DNA of 64,000 nt, taken from positions 1 to 64,000 of the forward strand of contig NZ_JAUXXZ010000035.1 in NCBI RefSeq assembly GCF_030684675.1, written 5' to 3'. Of the stretch, positions 55,378 to 64,000 are shown piece by piece. The translations under genes were made by a program, and so were the position numbers. Every line of letters begins with the position of its first letter. The first letter of the stretch is position 1. The notes under the pieces were generated by a model, which searched no databases, was not told the origin of the DNA, and saw only the letters and a list, made by a program, of their open reading frames with translations. This stretch comes from Daejeonella sp. (lineage in GTDB: Bacteria; Bacteroidota; Bacteroidia; Sphingobacteriales; Sphingobacteriaceae).

Positions 55378-56595
55378 TTATTTGTTCATAATAACAATAT
55401 TTTTCCCTGTAATTTTAAATTTTACTCCGGCATAATTGAGTAAGTTCATGAATTCTAAAGCATTTACATTCCGCGAAACTTTTCCTGTAAGATATTTTTT
55501 TGGAACTTTTCCTTCAAAAGTTACATTTAAATCATACCATGAAGCTACCTGACTCATCACTTCCTCTATACTTGCATCTTTGAATATAAATAATCCATTT
55601 TTCCATGCAATTTGTTCTTCAATATCAACATTATTCAAAATCGTCAAATTTCCTCCTGTTAGTCGTACCTGCTGTCCCGGCTTTAACAAAAGAGAGGAGT
55701 TACCCTCATTGATCTTAACTGAGCCCTCAACCAGTGTTGTTTTCATTATCTTTTCTTTGGAATAGGCTTTAACATTGAAATGCGTTCCCAATACCTCGAT
55801 CTCCGTTCTTCCGGACCTCACCATGAACGGCATAGCAGATTTTTTTACAATTTCAAAATATGCCTCCCCATCCAGCTCGACCTCGCGTATGTTACGCTTG
55901 AACACTCCGGGAAACTTTATTGAAGAAGCTGCATTTAACCACACTTTACTTCCGTCGGGCAGAGTTATCCGGTAACCACCGCCACGCGGCGTGCTGACCA
56001 CATTAAAATCTCCGTTACGGGCATTTTTATAATTTCTATCAAATGCATGATAAACTAATTGCCCGTTCTCAGTTTTAATTATTTCGAAACTCTCATTTTT
56101 CGCAATAATTCCGTTATTAATGCTATCCAGAATAATTCTTTGACCATTTTCAAATGTCAACACAGCTCTATTCCCTCCTGGCGAAAGATCCGTATTTACC
56201 TTAGCTGAAACAATTTGAACAGATGCGGGAGTAATCTTTTCACTCCAGAAATCAAATCCGATAATATTGATGATTATAAGTGCAGCTGCAGCAGAAATAC
56301 TTATGAATATTAATGGCTTTCTCCTTGATATTACAGCGGGGACTTCTTCATGAAACTTATTTTTATCTCTCCCGGAAGCTAGGATCTTGTCAAGCATTTC
56401 TTGACTCTTTTCAAAACTAAAAAAGGGAGCTTCCATATGTTGAAAATTCTCCCATTCATCCCTCATCAGCTTGGTTAATTCCTGGTCAGAGCTAGATTTT
56501 AAAATGTCGAATAATTCTTTAATCTCCTTCTGACTGGCAGTTCTATCATAATATTTACTGAAAAGATAAGTTGTCCTGGAGTTTGAAAAATTCAT
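55378..56595 (-). CDS. FecR-family anti-sigma factor
   Basis: This 405-residue inner-membrane protein has a cytoplasmic sigma-binding N-terminus (SKYYDRTASQKEIKELFDIL), one membrane helix (IFISISAAAALIIINIIGF, near 97-115), a periplasmic FecR domain (TPRGGGYRITLPDGSKVWLN, then LDGEAYFEI and VLGTHFNVKAY), and a C-terminal DUF4974 domain. It would relay the state of the SusC STN domain to the sigma factor. The ATG at 56595 is chosen rather than a TTG at 56616. It lies directly between the sigma and susC genes. Confidence 0.93.
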   Translation of the reverse strand: MNFSNSRTTYLFSKYYDRTASQKEIKELFDILKSSSDQELTKLMRDEWENFQHMEAPFFSFEKSQEMLDKILASGRDKNKFHEEVPAVISRRKPLIFISISAAAALIIINIIGFDFWSEKITPASVQIVSAKVNTDLSPGGNRAVLTFENGQRIILDSINNGIIAKNESFEIIKTENGQLVYHAFDRNYKNARNGDFNVVSTPRGGGYRITLPDGSKVWLNAASSIKFPGVFKRNIREVELDGEAYFEIVKKSAMPFMVRSGRTEIEVLGTHFNVKAYSKEKIMKTTLVEGSVKINEGNSSLLLKPGQQVRLTGGNLTILNNVDIEEQIAWKNGLFIFKDASIEEVMSQVASWYDLNVTFEGKVPKKYLTGKVSRNVNALEFMNLLNYAGVKFKITGKNIVIMNK

Positions 56596-56684
56596 CTTGT
56601 TCAAATTAATTAACAAAAAAGAATGAACTGTTTAATTCTCTTTGTATACAAGACACCAAAGAATCATAAAAGGGGGGTATTGGC

Positions 56685-57257
56685 TTAAATAAAAATAATG
56701 GAGAGTATTAATAAAATATGGAAATTTGTCAGAACATAATTAGTTATGGAAAAAGTAGCTATCTGTAAATATTTTTTTACTGATTCACGGGAAATGTTCA
56801 TCCTGTTCGCCACTTCGGCATACCTTAGTCGCTCATGTCTGCTTAAAAGGTATACCTTTTGTTGTTGAGGAGGTAGACGATCGATTGCTTCGTCAAGGAT
56901 AGTATAGTAATCGTTGGGATCAGAGCTTGAACCAATATGTGAGCTCGTATAGCTTTCTTCAAAGTCGTTGAAATGTTGACGTTCAATACTCAGCTTTCTC
57001 AAACAATTTAAAGTGTGATTTTTGGAGATTACAAATAAATATGCTTTAAAATTTTTTACCCCGGCGAGAACTTCCCTGTTCATCCATATTTTAAGGAATA
57101 CATCCATTACAATCTCTTCAGCAAGATCAACAGAGTTGGTGATCCGGAATATATGCTTTCCAAGTTGCTGATGATATTTATAATAAAGTCGATTATAGGC
57201 TATTTCGTCGCCTCCAGCGACTTTTATCAACTCATTACTTTCAGATAAATCTGACAT
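56685..57257 (-). CDS. ECF sigma-70 factor, FecI-like
   Basis: This 190-residue sigma factor contains region 2 (IAYNRLYYKYHQQLGKHIFR to MDVFLKIWMNRE, about 18-80) and region 4 (AIDRLPPQQQKVYLLSRHE, helix-turn-helix RYAEVANRMNISRESVKKYL, about 118-168). It ends with a hydrophobic tail. It lies 89 bp from the FecR gene in the standard Bacteroidota sigma/anti-sigma/SusCD order and should switch on the locus when the SusC ligand is present. Confidence 0.93.
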   Translation of the reverse strand: MSDLSESNELIKVAGGDEIAYNRLYYKYHQQLGKHIFRITNSVDLAEEIVMDVFLKIWMNREVLAGVKNFKAYLFVISKNHTLNCLRKLSIERQHFNDFEESYTSSHIGSSSDPNDYYTILDEAIDRLPPQQQKVYLLSRHERLRYAEVANRMNISRESVKKYLQIATFSITNYVLTNFHILLILSIIFI

Positions 57258-57674
57258 AAATATTTCTAAAGGATAAGGAAGTTAACAACAATATTACATT
57301 AATACAAAATAATTTTATTTATTTTTTTAAAAAATTTCTTGGAAAAGTGATAAAAACTGTTTATAAATCAAATACTCCAATTGGTAACAATATCCCATCG
57401 AGCAATAATGGTTGTTCTGGTAAATCAGGAATAAAAAAATAGTTATGAGGCTGCTTCCTGCACAAAAAATCTTAAAATAATTTAAGTGAAAGTTCCAGAA
57501 CTCTTAAAATCTGTCTAACCGCTTGTGAGCTACATATCAATAAATTCTAAATATAGAAAGTCAGAATAATTAAATAAATCCTGAATCCCGTAAATTAAAT
57601 TTCGCAAAACAAAATTTTTGGCACCATTATTTCTGTACTATATTGGCCATCAACCATGTGGCCAAAAGGAAATT
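57258..57674. other. 417-bp divergent intergenic region
   Basis: This AT-rich region separates the divergent sigma-factor and glycine-zipper genes. It must hold both promoters, but I could not assign motifs with confidence. No repeat, RNA gene or further reading frame was recognised. Confidence 0.5.
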
Positions 57675-58133
57675 ATGAAAAATATACTAATCATGTTTGC
57701 ATTTGCAGTGATAGTTACAGCTTGCAACAGTAACGCGAATGAGAATGCTAAAATAGATCAGGACTCGATCAGAATGGTAAATCAGCTTGACAGCTTTAAA
57801 AGAGCTGCATCAGCAGATTCGGCTGCAACTGCATTAGCAATCGCAAAAGAAAGAGCTAATACTAAAAATCAGTATCAATCATCAGGTACTTCTTCAAAAT
57901 CAGTGACAAACACGACAAACACAACAACTCAAACAGGTACAACAGCACAGAAAAAAGGCTGGAGTTCAGCTGCTAAGGGTGCAGTTATCGGTGGAGTTAT
58001 TGGTGCAGGAACAGGAATCATCGTTGACAAAAAAGATGGCAGAGGTGCTGCAATTGGTGGTGTTGTTGGTGCAGGAACAGGCTATGTAATTGGCAGGGAG
58101 CAGGATAAAAAATCCGGCAGAGTGAATCAGTAA
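57675..58133 (+). CDS. Glycine-zipper lipoprotein
   Basis: This 152-residue protein has a lipoprotein signal (FAVIVTACNSNA, Cys about 17), a Ser/Thr-rich linker (about 70-95), and two glycine-zipper segments, GAVIGGVIGAGTGIIV and GAAIGGVVGAGTGYVIG, each followed by a charged turn. Such segments insert into or span membranes as paired helices. The ATG at 57675 is chosen because an AAAAGGA sequence precedes it and the lipoprotein signal begins there; a longer frame from 57618 lacks these. The function is unknown and stress-related roles are only suggested for similar proteins. Confidence 0.82.
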   Translation: MKNILIMFAFAVIVTACNSNANENAKIDQDSIRMVNQLDSFKRAASADSAATALAIAKERANTKNQYQSSGTSSKSVTNTTNTTTQTGTTAQKKGWSSAAKGAVIGGVIGAGTGIIVDKKDGRGAAIGGVVGAGTGYVIGREQDKKSGRVNQ

Positions 58134-58149
58134 CAATTTCTACCTATGA

Positions 58150-58191
58150 AAAAAAATGCCCCGGATTAAATTTAATCCGGGGCATTTTTTT
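58150..58191. terminator. Bidirectional terminator
   Basis: This is a perfect palindrome centred between 58170 and 58171. The stem core is TGCCCCGGATTAAA with its complement, flanked by A- and T-runs. It serves the glycine-zipper gene and possibly mutS from the other side. Confidence 0.93.
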
Positions 58192-58206
58192 GTCTTGATC
58201 TCTGGC

Positions 58207-58248
58207 TCTCACTACTCACTACTCAATACTCAATACTCAATACTCAAG
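58207..58248. repeat. Heptamer array, ACTCAAT family
   Basis: Six 7-bp units run TCTCACT, ACTCACT-like, then ACTCAAT three times, and ACTCAAG. The array overlaps the 3' end of mutS: the TGA stop on the minus strand (58244-58246) lies inside the last unit. Confidence 0.85.
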
Positions 58249-60856
58249 CCTTAAGAACCCTTTGAATCTCATCAAGCTTCATCAGAGCCTCAACCGGCGT
58301 CAGTGTATTTACTTCAAGATTATTCAGCATATCCCTGATCTTAACCAGTACCGGATCATCAATTGAGAACATTTGTAGCTGGTAGGCTTGCTTCTGAACT
58401 TTTTTGAGGCTATCTTTGATATCCTCTCCACCTGTCCTTTCCTGCTCAAGCCGTTTCAATATTTCGTTTGCCCTGCTGACGAGCTTTGGCGGCATTCCAG
58501 CCATCTTAGCGACATGTATCCCAAAACTATGTTCACTACCTCCAGGAACCAGTTTTCTTAGAAAAATAACTTTGTTCCCTAACTCTTTAACAGACACATT
58601 GAAATTCTTTATTCTGCTGAATGAGTTGGTCAGTTCATTCAATTCATGATAATGTGTCGCAAATAGCGTTTTTGCCTTCGCCGTGGGATGATTATGAAGA
58701 TATTCTGCAATTGACCAGGCAATTGATATTCCATCATAGGTACTGGTACCCCTGCCTATCTCATCCATCAGAATGAGGCTTCGGGGTGATAAATTATTCA
58801 GAATGCTAGCTGTTTCATTCATTTCAACCATGAATGTTGACTCACCCGTGGTGAGGTTATCCGAAGCCCCTACCCGGGTATAAATCTTATCTACAAGGCC
58901 AATCTGTGCTTCCTTTGCAGGAACAAAACAACCCATTTGTGCCATGAGTACGATCAAGCCGGTTTGCCTCAATAAAGCCGATTTTCCCGACATATTCGGA
59001 CCGGTAATAATTATGATCTGCTGAGTATCACTGTCAAGGAACACATCGTTGGTAATGTATTCCTCTCCCGAAGGAAGGTTTTTTTCAATAACCGGATGTC
59101 TGCCCCCTTTAATATCAATTACACTGCTTTCATCGATCACAGGCTTGACATAATAATTCCTGATCGCAAGGCTGGCAAAATTTATCAATACATCCAATTG
59201 AGCCACTAATTGGGCATTTAATTGAATGGGTTTGATAAATTCGGATAGTGCAAAGGTCAATTCATTGTACAGACGGGTTTCCAGAACCTGAATTTTTTCT
59301 TCCGCACCAAGGATCTGCTCTTCGTATTCTTTTAGCTCCGGGGTAATATAACGTTCCGCATTAACCAGAGTTTGCTTTCTAAGCCATTCGGCAGGAACTT
59401 TATCCTTATGGGTATGGGTTACTTCCAGATAATAACCGAAAACATTATTGAATGCAACTTTTAGGGATGGAATACCGGTAATTTCAGCCTCACGCTTTTG
59501 GATTTCGAGCAGGTAGCCCTTTCCTCCGAATGCGATCTTCCTTAGACGGTCGAGTTCCTCATCAACCCCATCTGCTATAACAGAGCCTTTCGCCAGCATC
59601 ACCGGCGAATCAGGATTCAGCTCCCGCTCAATTTTATCCCTGATCAGAACACAGGGATTGAACTGCTCGGCAATCATTTTTAATGGGAAGCTTTCAGATT
59701 CATGACAAAGCTCCTTGAGGTTGAAAATAGCATAAAGTGCCCTTTTCAGTTGCAATACTTCCCGGGGGTTTGCCTTTTGAAGACCAATTTTAGAAATCAG
59801 CCTTTCAAGATCCCCTATTTGTTTCAATTCATGCAATAGTTTTTCACGGAGTTCATCCTGCCCGACAAGGAATTCAACCACATCCAGACGTTCCTGAATT
59901 GGTTTTAGCTCCTTCAGTGGCATAATGATCCATCGACGAAGTAAACGTGCTCCCATCGGAGAACAGGTCTTATCCAGCACATCTACCAGGCTGACTGCAT
60001 TCTCATTCGCGGAGCCTATCAGTTCAAGGTTCCGGATCGTAAACCGGTCCAGCCACATATAACGGTCTTCTTCAATCCTTGAAACAGAGGAAATATGCTG
60101 AAGATTACGATGCTCGGTCTCATTCAGATAATGCAGGGCTACCCCAGCAGCAGTGATAGCAAGCGGATATTTTTCAATTCCAAAGCCTTTCAATGACTTG
60201 ACATCGAAATGTTTGAGCAGAAATTCAGAAGCATAATCACCACTATAAGCCCAGTCGTCGAGATGATAGGTATAAAACCGGTCGCCAAAAGTCTCCGTAA
60301 AATCGCGCTGCCTGCTTTTTTGAAAAATTACCTCACTCGGTTTAAAACTCTGAAGCAACTTGTCTATATAATCGGCATTACCCTGCGCAACCAGAAATTC
60401 ACCCGTCGAGATATCGATAAATGCTATCCCAAATGAATTCTTTTCAAAATACAGTGAAGCCAGGTAATTATTGGTGTTTTGCTGAATGATATTATCGCTG
60501 TATGAGACACCGGGAGTTATCAGCTCAGTTACCCCTCTTTTAACAATGGTTTTTGTTGTTTTAGGATCCTCCAGCTGATCACAAATAGCCACTCTTTGAC
60601 CTGCTCTGACCAATTTTGGCAGATAAGTTTCAAGAGAGTGATGTGGAAAACCAGCCAGCTCCGTATTAGTGCCCGAACCATTTCCACGTTTAGTTAGCAC
60701 AATCCCTAATATTCCGGAGGCTTTTATCGCATCCTGCCCAAAAGTTTCATAAAAATCGCCTACTCGAAACAATAATAATGCACCGGGATATTTAGCCTTG
60801 ATGGCATTGTACTGCAGCATTAAAGGTGTTTCCTTCTGTTCGTTCTTTTTAGACAA
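58244..60856 (-). CDS. mutS: DNA mismatch repair protein MutS
   Basis: This 870-residue protein initiates mismatch repair. The mismatch-binding Phe-x-Glu is in [10 protein letters not shown] (near 36-38). Connector, lever and clamp domains follow, and the ATPase has Walker [14 protein letters not shown] (near 620), Walker [17 protein letters not shown] and [10 protein letters not shown]. The C-terminal helix-turn-helix region is present, ending [13 protein letters not shown]. The full length matches family members. The stop codon is supplied by the adjoining heptamer array. Confidence 0.97.
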   Translation of the reverse strand: MSKKNEQKETPLMLQYNAIKAKYPGALLLFRVGDFYETFGQDAIKASGILGIVLTKRGNGSGTNTELAGFPHHSLETYLPKLVRAGQRVAICDQLEDPKTTKTIVKRGVTELITPGVSYSDNIIQQNTNNYLASLYFEKNSFGIAFIDISTGEFLVAQGNADYIDKLLQSFKPSEVIFQKSRQRDFTETFGDRFYTYHLDDWAYSGDYASEFLLKHFDVKSLKGFGIEKYPLAITAAGVALHYLNETEHRNLQHISSVSRIEEDRYMWLDRFTIRNLELIGSANENAVSLVDVLDKTCSPMGARLLRRWIIMPLKELKPIQERLDVVEFLVGQDELREKLLHELKQIGDLERLISKIGLQKANPREVLQLKRALYAIFNLKELCHESESFPLKMIAEQFNPCVLIRDKIERELNPDSPVMLAKGSVIADGVDEELDRLRKIAFGGKGYLLEIQKREAEITGIPSLKVAFNNVFGYYLEVTHTHKDKVPAEWLRKQTLVNAERYITPELKEYEEQILGAEEKIQVLETRLYNELTFALSEFIKPIQLNAQLVAQLDVLINFASLAIRNYYVKPVIDESSVIDIKGGRHPVIEKNLPSGEEYITNDVFLDSDTQQIIIITGPNMSGKSALLRQTGLIVLMAQMGCFVPAKEAQIGLVDKIYTRVGASDNLTTGESTFMVEMNETASILNNLSPRSLILMDEIGRGTSTYDGISIAWSIAEYLHNHPTAKAKTLFATHYHELNELTNSFSRIKNFNVSVKELGNKVIFLRKLVPGGSEHSFGIHVAKMAGMPPKLVSRANEILKRLEQERTGGEDIKDSLKKVQKQAYQLQMFSIDDPVLVKIRDMLNNLEVNTLTPVEALMKLDEIQRVLKA

Positions 60857-61042
60857 GTTCTTGCAATTAATCAGGCCATAAAGTTAATGGATTGCATAAC
60901 TTTTAGAAGATTTGTGGAAAACTGTCTCAAGGTGGGGAAATCCGCAAACTGATTTTGTTAAATCCCTGTAATAAATAATCAATTTGGTAGTCAAATATGT
61001 AGGTTCCTTATCAATTTTCCGAACTATTATTTAATTTGCCGC

Positions 61043-62281
61043 GTGCTTTCATACCCTATTAATCTATACAAAAAAGCCTATTCCGGACTTAGTAAGGAAA
61101 GCTGGTATCTTTCTTTTGTGATGCTGATTAACCGCAGCGGAACTATGGTAGTGCCTTTCCTCACTATTTATTGTACTCAGAAATTAAATTTCAGCATAGT
61201 TGAGGCGGGATTGATCATGGCAATCTTCGGACTGGGATCAGTGTTTGGTGCATTTTTCGGTGGAAAGTTTACAGATAAGATTGGCTTCTATTACCTTCAG
61301 ATTGGAGCACTATTAAGCGGCGGCCTGATGTTCTTTATGATCAGCTTTCTCGAAACATTTTGGAGCCTGGGAATAGGGACATTCATTCTGAGCATGTGTA
61401 ATGAGAGCTTCAGACCCGCCAATGCAACAGCAATAGCCTATTACAGTAATGAGACGACGAGAACAAGATCCAACTCATTAAACAGGCTCGCAGTCAATCT
61501 CGGCTGGTCATTTGGTGGAGCTCTGGGTGGCTTCCTTGCTTCTGTTGATTATCATTTGTTATTTTATGTGGACGGGTTCTCCAACATCCTCGCTGCAGTC
61601 TTTCTCATCAAATTATTGCCGGCAGTAAAAAACTCAAAGTCTAAGGAAACTGAAACTCATGAAATTCAGGTTCAATCCCCTTATCAGGATAAAATATATC
61701 TGGCATTTATCGTTTTGACCATATTGTTTTCATCCTGTTTTTTTCAGTTGTTTACCCTGCAACCGGTATTTTTCAAAACAGAATGGAAATTGACCGAGCA
61801 ATTTATCGGGGTATTAATGGCTATGAACGGACTGATCATTGTTTTCACCGAAATGCTTCTGGTAAACAATCTTGAGGGGAAAAGATCTCCACTGTATTTC
61901 ACCGGTATTGGGGTGATTATAGCAGCAATTAGTTATGCCATATTAATATTTTTTCCGGCTGCGGCCTGGCTTGCGGTTATTTCCATCATTCTGGTAACAC
62001 TGGGAGAAATGATTGCTATGCCCTTCATGAATACCTTTTGGATGAGTCGTTCTAACGACAGAAACCGTGGAGAATATGCAGCCCTGTATACCATTGCATG
62101 GTCTATAGCTCAAATCATAGGTCCGATTTACGGATCATTTCTGATCGAATACGGGGGTTATAAATTATTCTGGTACTTTATTTTTGGCATTTGCCTGCTG
62201 ACAGCTGGTGGCTATTTTTACCTCAATAATTTAAACAGAAAAAGGGAATTTAAAAATGTGATGAATATCGCTTCTTCTTAA
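61043..62281 (+). CDS. MFS transporter
   Basis: This 412-residue, 12-helix major facilitator protein has the MFS A-motif-like GGKFTDKIGFYYLQ between helices 2 and 3. RPANATAIAYYSNETTRTRS and RLAVNLGWSFGGALGGF lie in the first half, typical of a YjiJ/drug-exporter-like subgroup. The substrate is unknown. The start is GTG at 61043, with the -7-like TTTAATTTGC ending only a few bases before it. Its TAA overlaps the convergent aldose epimerase stop. Confidence 0.87.
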   Translation: MLSYPINLYKKAYSGLSKESWYLSFVMLINRSGTMVVPFLTIYCTQKLNFSIVEAGLIMAIFGLGSVFGAFFGGKFTDKIGFYYLQIGALLSGGLMFFMISFLETFWSLGIGTFILSMCNESFRPANATAIAYYSNETTRTRSNSLNRLAVNLGWSFGGALGGFLASVDYHLLFYVDGFSNILAAVFLIKLLPAVKNSKSKETETHEIQVQSPYQDKIYLAFIVLTILFSSCFFQLFTLQPVFFKTEWKLTEQFIGVLMAMNGLIIVFTEMLLVNNLEGKRSPLYFTGIGVIIAAISYAILIFFPAAAWLAVISIILVTLGEMIAMPFMNTFWMSRSNDRNRGEYAALYTIAWSIAQIIGPIYGSFLIEYGGYKLFWYFIFGICLLTAGGYFYLNNLNRKREFKNVMNIASS

Positions 62282-63321
62282 TACAGCGAAATTTTATAAC
62301 TGGTTCTGCTTCTATAAATCTCGCCCGGTCTTAAAATAGTCGAAGGAAAATTCGGGATATTCACTGCATTGGTATGATGCTGGGTCTCAAAACAGAGACC
62401 GCAATAAGGCGAATAATTTGCTCTACCCTTAACTCCTGTATTATTTAAATGCTTACCAGTATAAAATTGCACAGTGGGTTCATCAGTAAATACCTCAAGC
62501 TTTATCCCGCTACTTTCTGAGTAAGCCATTGCCGCCTTTCCCCATTCTCCATACTCTTTGTCCAGTATAAAAGACTGATCATAACCCTTTTCAGGATCCC
62601 ACACCTTGCTGATCTGTTTTACACCTCTAAAATCATAGAAAGTATTCTCTACAGCAAGTATTTCACCATTTGGCACCAGGTCACTATGCTGCCCCAGGTA
62701 AAAAGAAGCAGGTATTTCCGCAAAATGATCTTCAATTGTTCCTGTACCATTCAGATTAAAATAATCATGATGGGTTAAATTAACCGGGGTGGCTTTGTCG
62801 GTACTGGCCTCTGTTTGCATGAGCAGTTCATTATTGTCCTTAAGCTTAAAAGATACCTGCACTCTTAGATTCCCCGGAAAACCTTCCTCTCCATCCTTAC
62901 TAAGATAGCTGAGAACAAGACGGGCATCAGGAATACTTGAAATACTTTCAAGCTTCCATACTTTTCTGTCGAAACCTTCATAACCACCATGAAGCTGATG
63001 CGGAGGGTGGTTTGAACTAAGCTTGTAAAGTTGAGAATCTAATTCAAAAACAGAATTACTGATCCTGTTGGCATACCTCCCGACAATAGCACCCAGATAA
63101 GAATTAGATTCAAGATAAGACTGATCAATGTAATGCTCCATCTGGTCGAAACCTAGTACAATATCTCTTTGTTTTCCTATACTATCAGGAACGATAAATG
63201 ATTGGATAATAGCTCCAAAATTACTGATACTAACTTCAAGTCCATTACTGTTTTTCAATGTAAAAAGATACACATCCTCATTCTGGTGTTGAAATAGTAC
63301 TGGAGACTGGACTATTGACAT
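62278..63321 (-). CDS. Aldose 1-epimerase (galactose mutarotase)
   Basis: This 347-residue GalM-family protein interconverts α and β anomers of hexoses. Sugar-binding and catalytic blocks are present: VGRYANRISN, NHPPHQLHGGYEGFDRKVW, NLTHHDYFNLNG (catalytic His) and CGLCFETQHHTNAVN (catalytic Glu). The ATG at 63321 (MSIVQSP) is chosen over an upstream one at 63360 that adds an unconserved Cys-rich extension. There is no signal peptide. The four bases at its 3' end are shared with the MFS gene stop. Confidence 0.92.
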   Translation of the reverse strand: MSIVQSPVLFQHQNEDVYLFTLKNSNGLEVSISNFGAIIQSFIVPDSIGKQRDIVLGFDQMEHYIDQSYLESNSYLGAIVGRYANRISNSVFELDSQLYKLSSNHPPHQLHGGYEGFDRKVWKLESISSIPDARLVLSYLSKDGEEGFPGNLRVQVSFKLKDNNELLMQTEASTDKATPVNLTHHDYFNLNGTGTIEDHFAEIPASFYLGQHSDLVPNGEILAVENTFYDFRGVKQISKVWDPEKGYDQSFILDKEYGEWGKAAMAYSESSGIKLEVFTDEPTVQFYTGKHLNNTGVKGRANYSPYCGLCFETQHHTNAVNIPNFPSTILRPGEIYRSRTSYKISLY

Positions 63322-63425
63322 ATCTGATTCTAAAACCAATAAAATGCAAGGGCATTCCAAATCATGAAATTAAGCCAAAATCTTTAATAATTTTGAAAAA
63401 TAAAGCAGCTTCAATTCGAAGAGGC

Positions 63426-63433
63426 TATTTTTG
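63426..63433 (+). promoter_or_regulatory. -7 element abutting the TrmH-family gene
   Basis: TATTTTTG fits TAnnTTTG and ends six bases before the ATG at 63440, so the transcript could be leaderless. There is no clear -33 TTTG. Confidence 0.4.
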
Positions 63434-63439
63434 GAAGAT

Positions 63440-63976
63440 ATGCGGAAATTAAAAACAGAAGAACTTGGGCGTGTAGGCATTGAGGAATTTAAAAAACAGG
63501 ATAAATTGCCCATCACTGTAATATTGGACAATGTTCGCAGCATGCACAATATTGGTTCTATTTTTCGTACTTCTGATGGGTTTGCGATTGAAAAGATATA
63601 CTTATGCGGGATTACCGCTCAGCCACCTCATCGTGAAATAGAAAAAACAGCCCTTGGGGCGACCCAATCTATTGAATGGGTATATTCAGCAGATATCAGC
63701 GAATTAATCCTGAAATTAAAAGAAGCCCGTTACACCATTATAGCCATTGAGCAGGCGGATAACAGCGTTATGCTCAATGATTTTCAACCTAAAACTTCCG
63801 AAAAATATGCCCTAATCTTTGGAAATGAGGTAAATGGAGTCAGTGATGAAGCAATGAAACTAATTGATACCTGTATAGAAATCCCTCAATTTGGCACCAA
63901 ACATTCATTTAATATTGTAGTTTCAGCCGGGATAGTGCTATGGGACTTTTTTGCCAAACTAAAACTCAGGCCTTAA
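63440..63976 (+). CDS. TrmH/SpoU-family RNA 2'-O-methyltransferase
   Basis: This 178-residue SPOUT methyltransferase has the three family motifs: LDNVRSMHNIGSIFRTSDG (motif 1), ALIFGNEVNGVSDEAMKLID (motif 2) and CIEIPQFGTKHSFNIVVSAG (motif 3). These form the trefoil knot that binds S-adenosylmethionine. It has only the catalytic domain, like TrmH/TrmL-type tRNA enzymes. Whether it acts on tRNA or rRNA cannot be told. The ATG at 63440 is preferred to a TTG at 63431. Confidence 0.92.
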   Translation: MRKLKTEELGRVGIEEFKKQDKLPITVILDNVRSMHNIGSIFRTSDGFAIEKIYLCGITAQPPHREIEKTALGATQSIEWVYSADISELILKLKEARYTIIAIEQADNSVMLNDFQPKTSEKYALIFGNEVNGVSDEAMKLIDTCIEIPQFGTKHSFNIVVSAGIVLWDFFAKLKLRP

Positions 63977-64000
63977 GCGATGTCAATAAATACATTAACA

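Noticed and set aside
1-64000. tRNA, rRNA and known riboswitches
   Set aside because: Gaps were read for cloverleaf sequences (GGTTCRANYCC-type T-arms) and common riboswitch cores and none was convincing. A covariance search (Infernal, tRNAscan-SE) would settle it.

Overview
The window looks like a chromosomal segment from a Bacteroidota bacterium, most likely of the Sphingobacteriaceae (Pedobacter-like). The sequence evidence is a SusC/SusD pair with a FecI/FecR-type sigma/anti-sigma pair, an SprB-repeat surface protein, SusC/SusD and OmpA architectures typical of the phylum, -7 elements of the TAnnTTTG type, few Shine-Dalgarno sites, and moderately low GC. No rRNA, tRNA, CRISPR array, prophage or intact transposase was seen.

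Layout. 1-3434 is the 5' part of a very large minus-strand surface protein with exact 76-residue SprB repeats, cut by the window edge. 3.5-31.9 kb is mostly housekeeping and envelope genes: VF530, an Smr-domain protein, prfC, an L,D-transpeptidase, htpG, an M14 peptidase, an SpmA/SpmB-like membrane protein, a thioesterase, a YeiH-type transporter beside a phytoene-desaturase-like oxidoreductase, DinB, a cation:proton antiporter, a phosphoesterase, a thiolase, a DUF819 protein, a POT peptide transporter, a polyprenol-phosphate mannosyltransferase, ruvB, a dienelactone hydrolase and an OmpA protein. 32.0-38.2 kb carries queG, a LytS/LytTR two-component operon with a small lipoprotein gene wedged between kinase and regulator, an exonuclease, a 40-residue membrane protein and an NlpC/P60 lipoprotein.

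The most distinctive region is 38.9-57.3 kb, all on the minus strand. In transcription order it holds an ECF sigma factor, FecR, SusC, SusD, three closely related enolase-superfamily proteins, a ManD/RspA-like dehydratase, a DgoD-like dehydratase, a UxuA-like mannonate dehydratase, an RraA-like aldolase and a sixth enolase-superfamily protein. All seven dehydratase-type enzymes start with a twin-arginine signal (weakest in the DgoD-like protein), and the RraA-like protein has a Sec-type signal. I infer an extracytoplasmic pathway: sugar acids are imported through SusCD, dehydrated to 2-keto-3-deoxy acids and possibly cleaved in the periplasm. No glycoside hydrolase, sugar-acid kinase or inner-membrane transporter is in the locus. 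A conserved hairpin leader occurs twice, before susC and before the dgoD-like gene.

The right end (57.6-64 kb) has a glycine-zipper lipoprotein, mutS, an MFS transporter, an aldose epimerase and a TrmH-family methyltransferase.

The intergenic DNA is unusually structured. There are at least six places with degenerate heptamer arrays of five or more different sequence families, several running into a stop codon. There is also a pair of ~135-bp MITE-like elements flanking a REP-like cluster, a 340-bp element with TGTCCGGT ends, and a ~455-bp element with terminal inverted repeats at the downstream edge of the sugar-acid locus.
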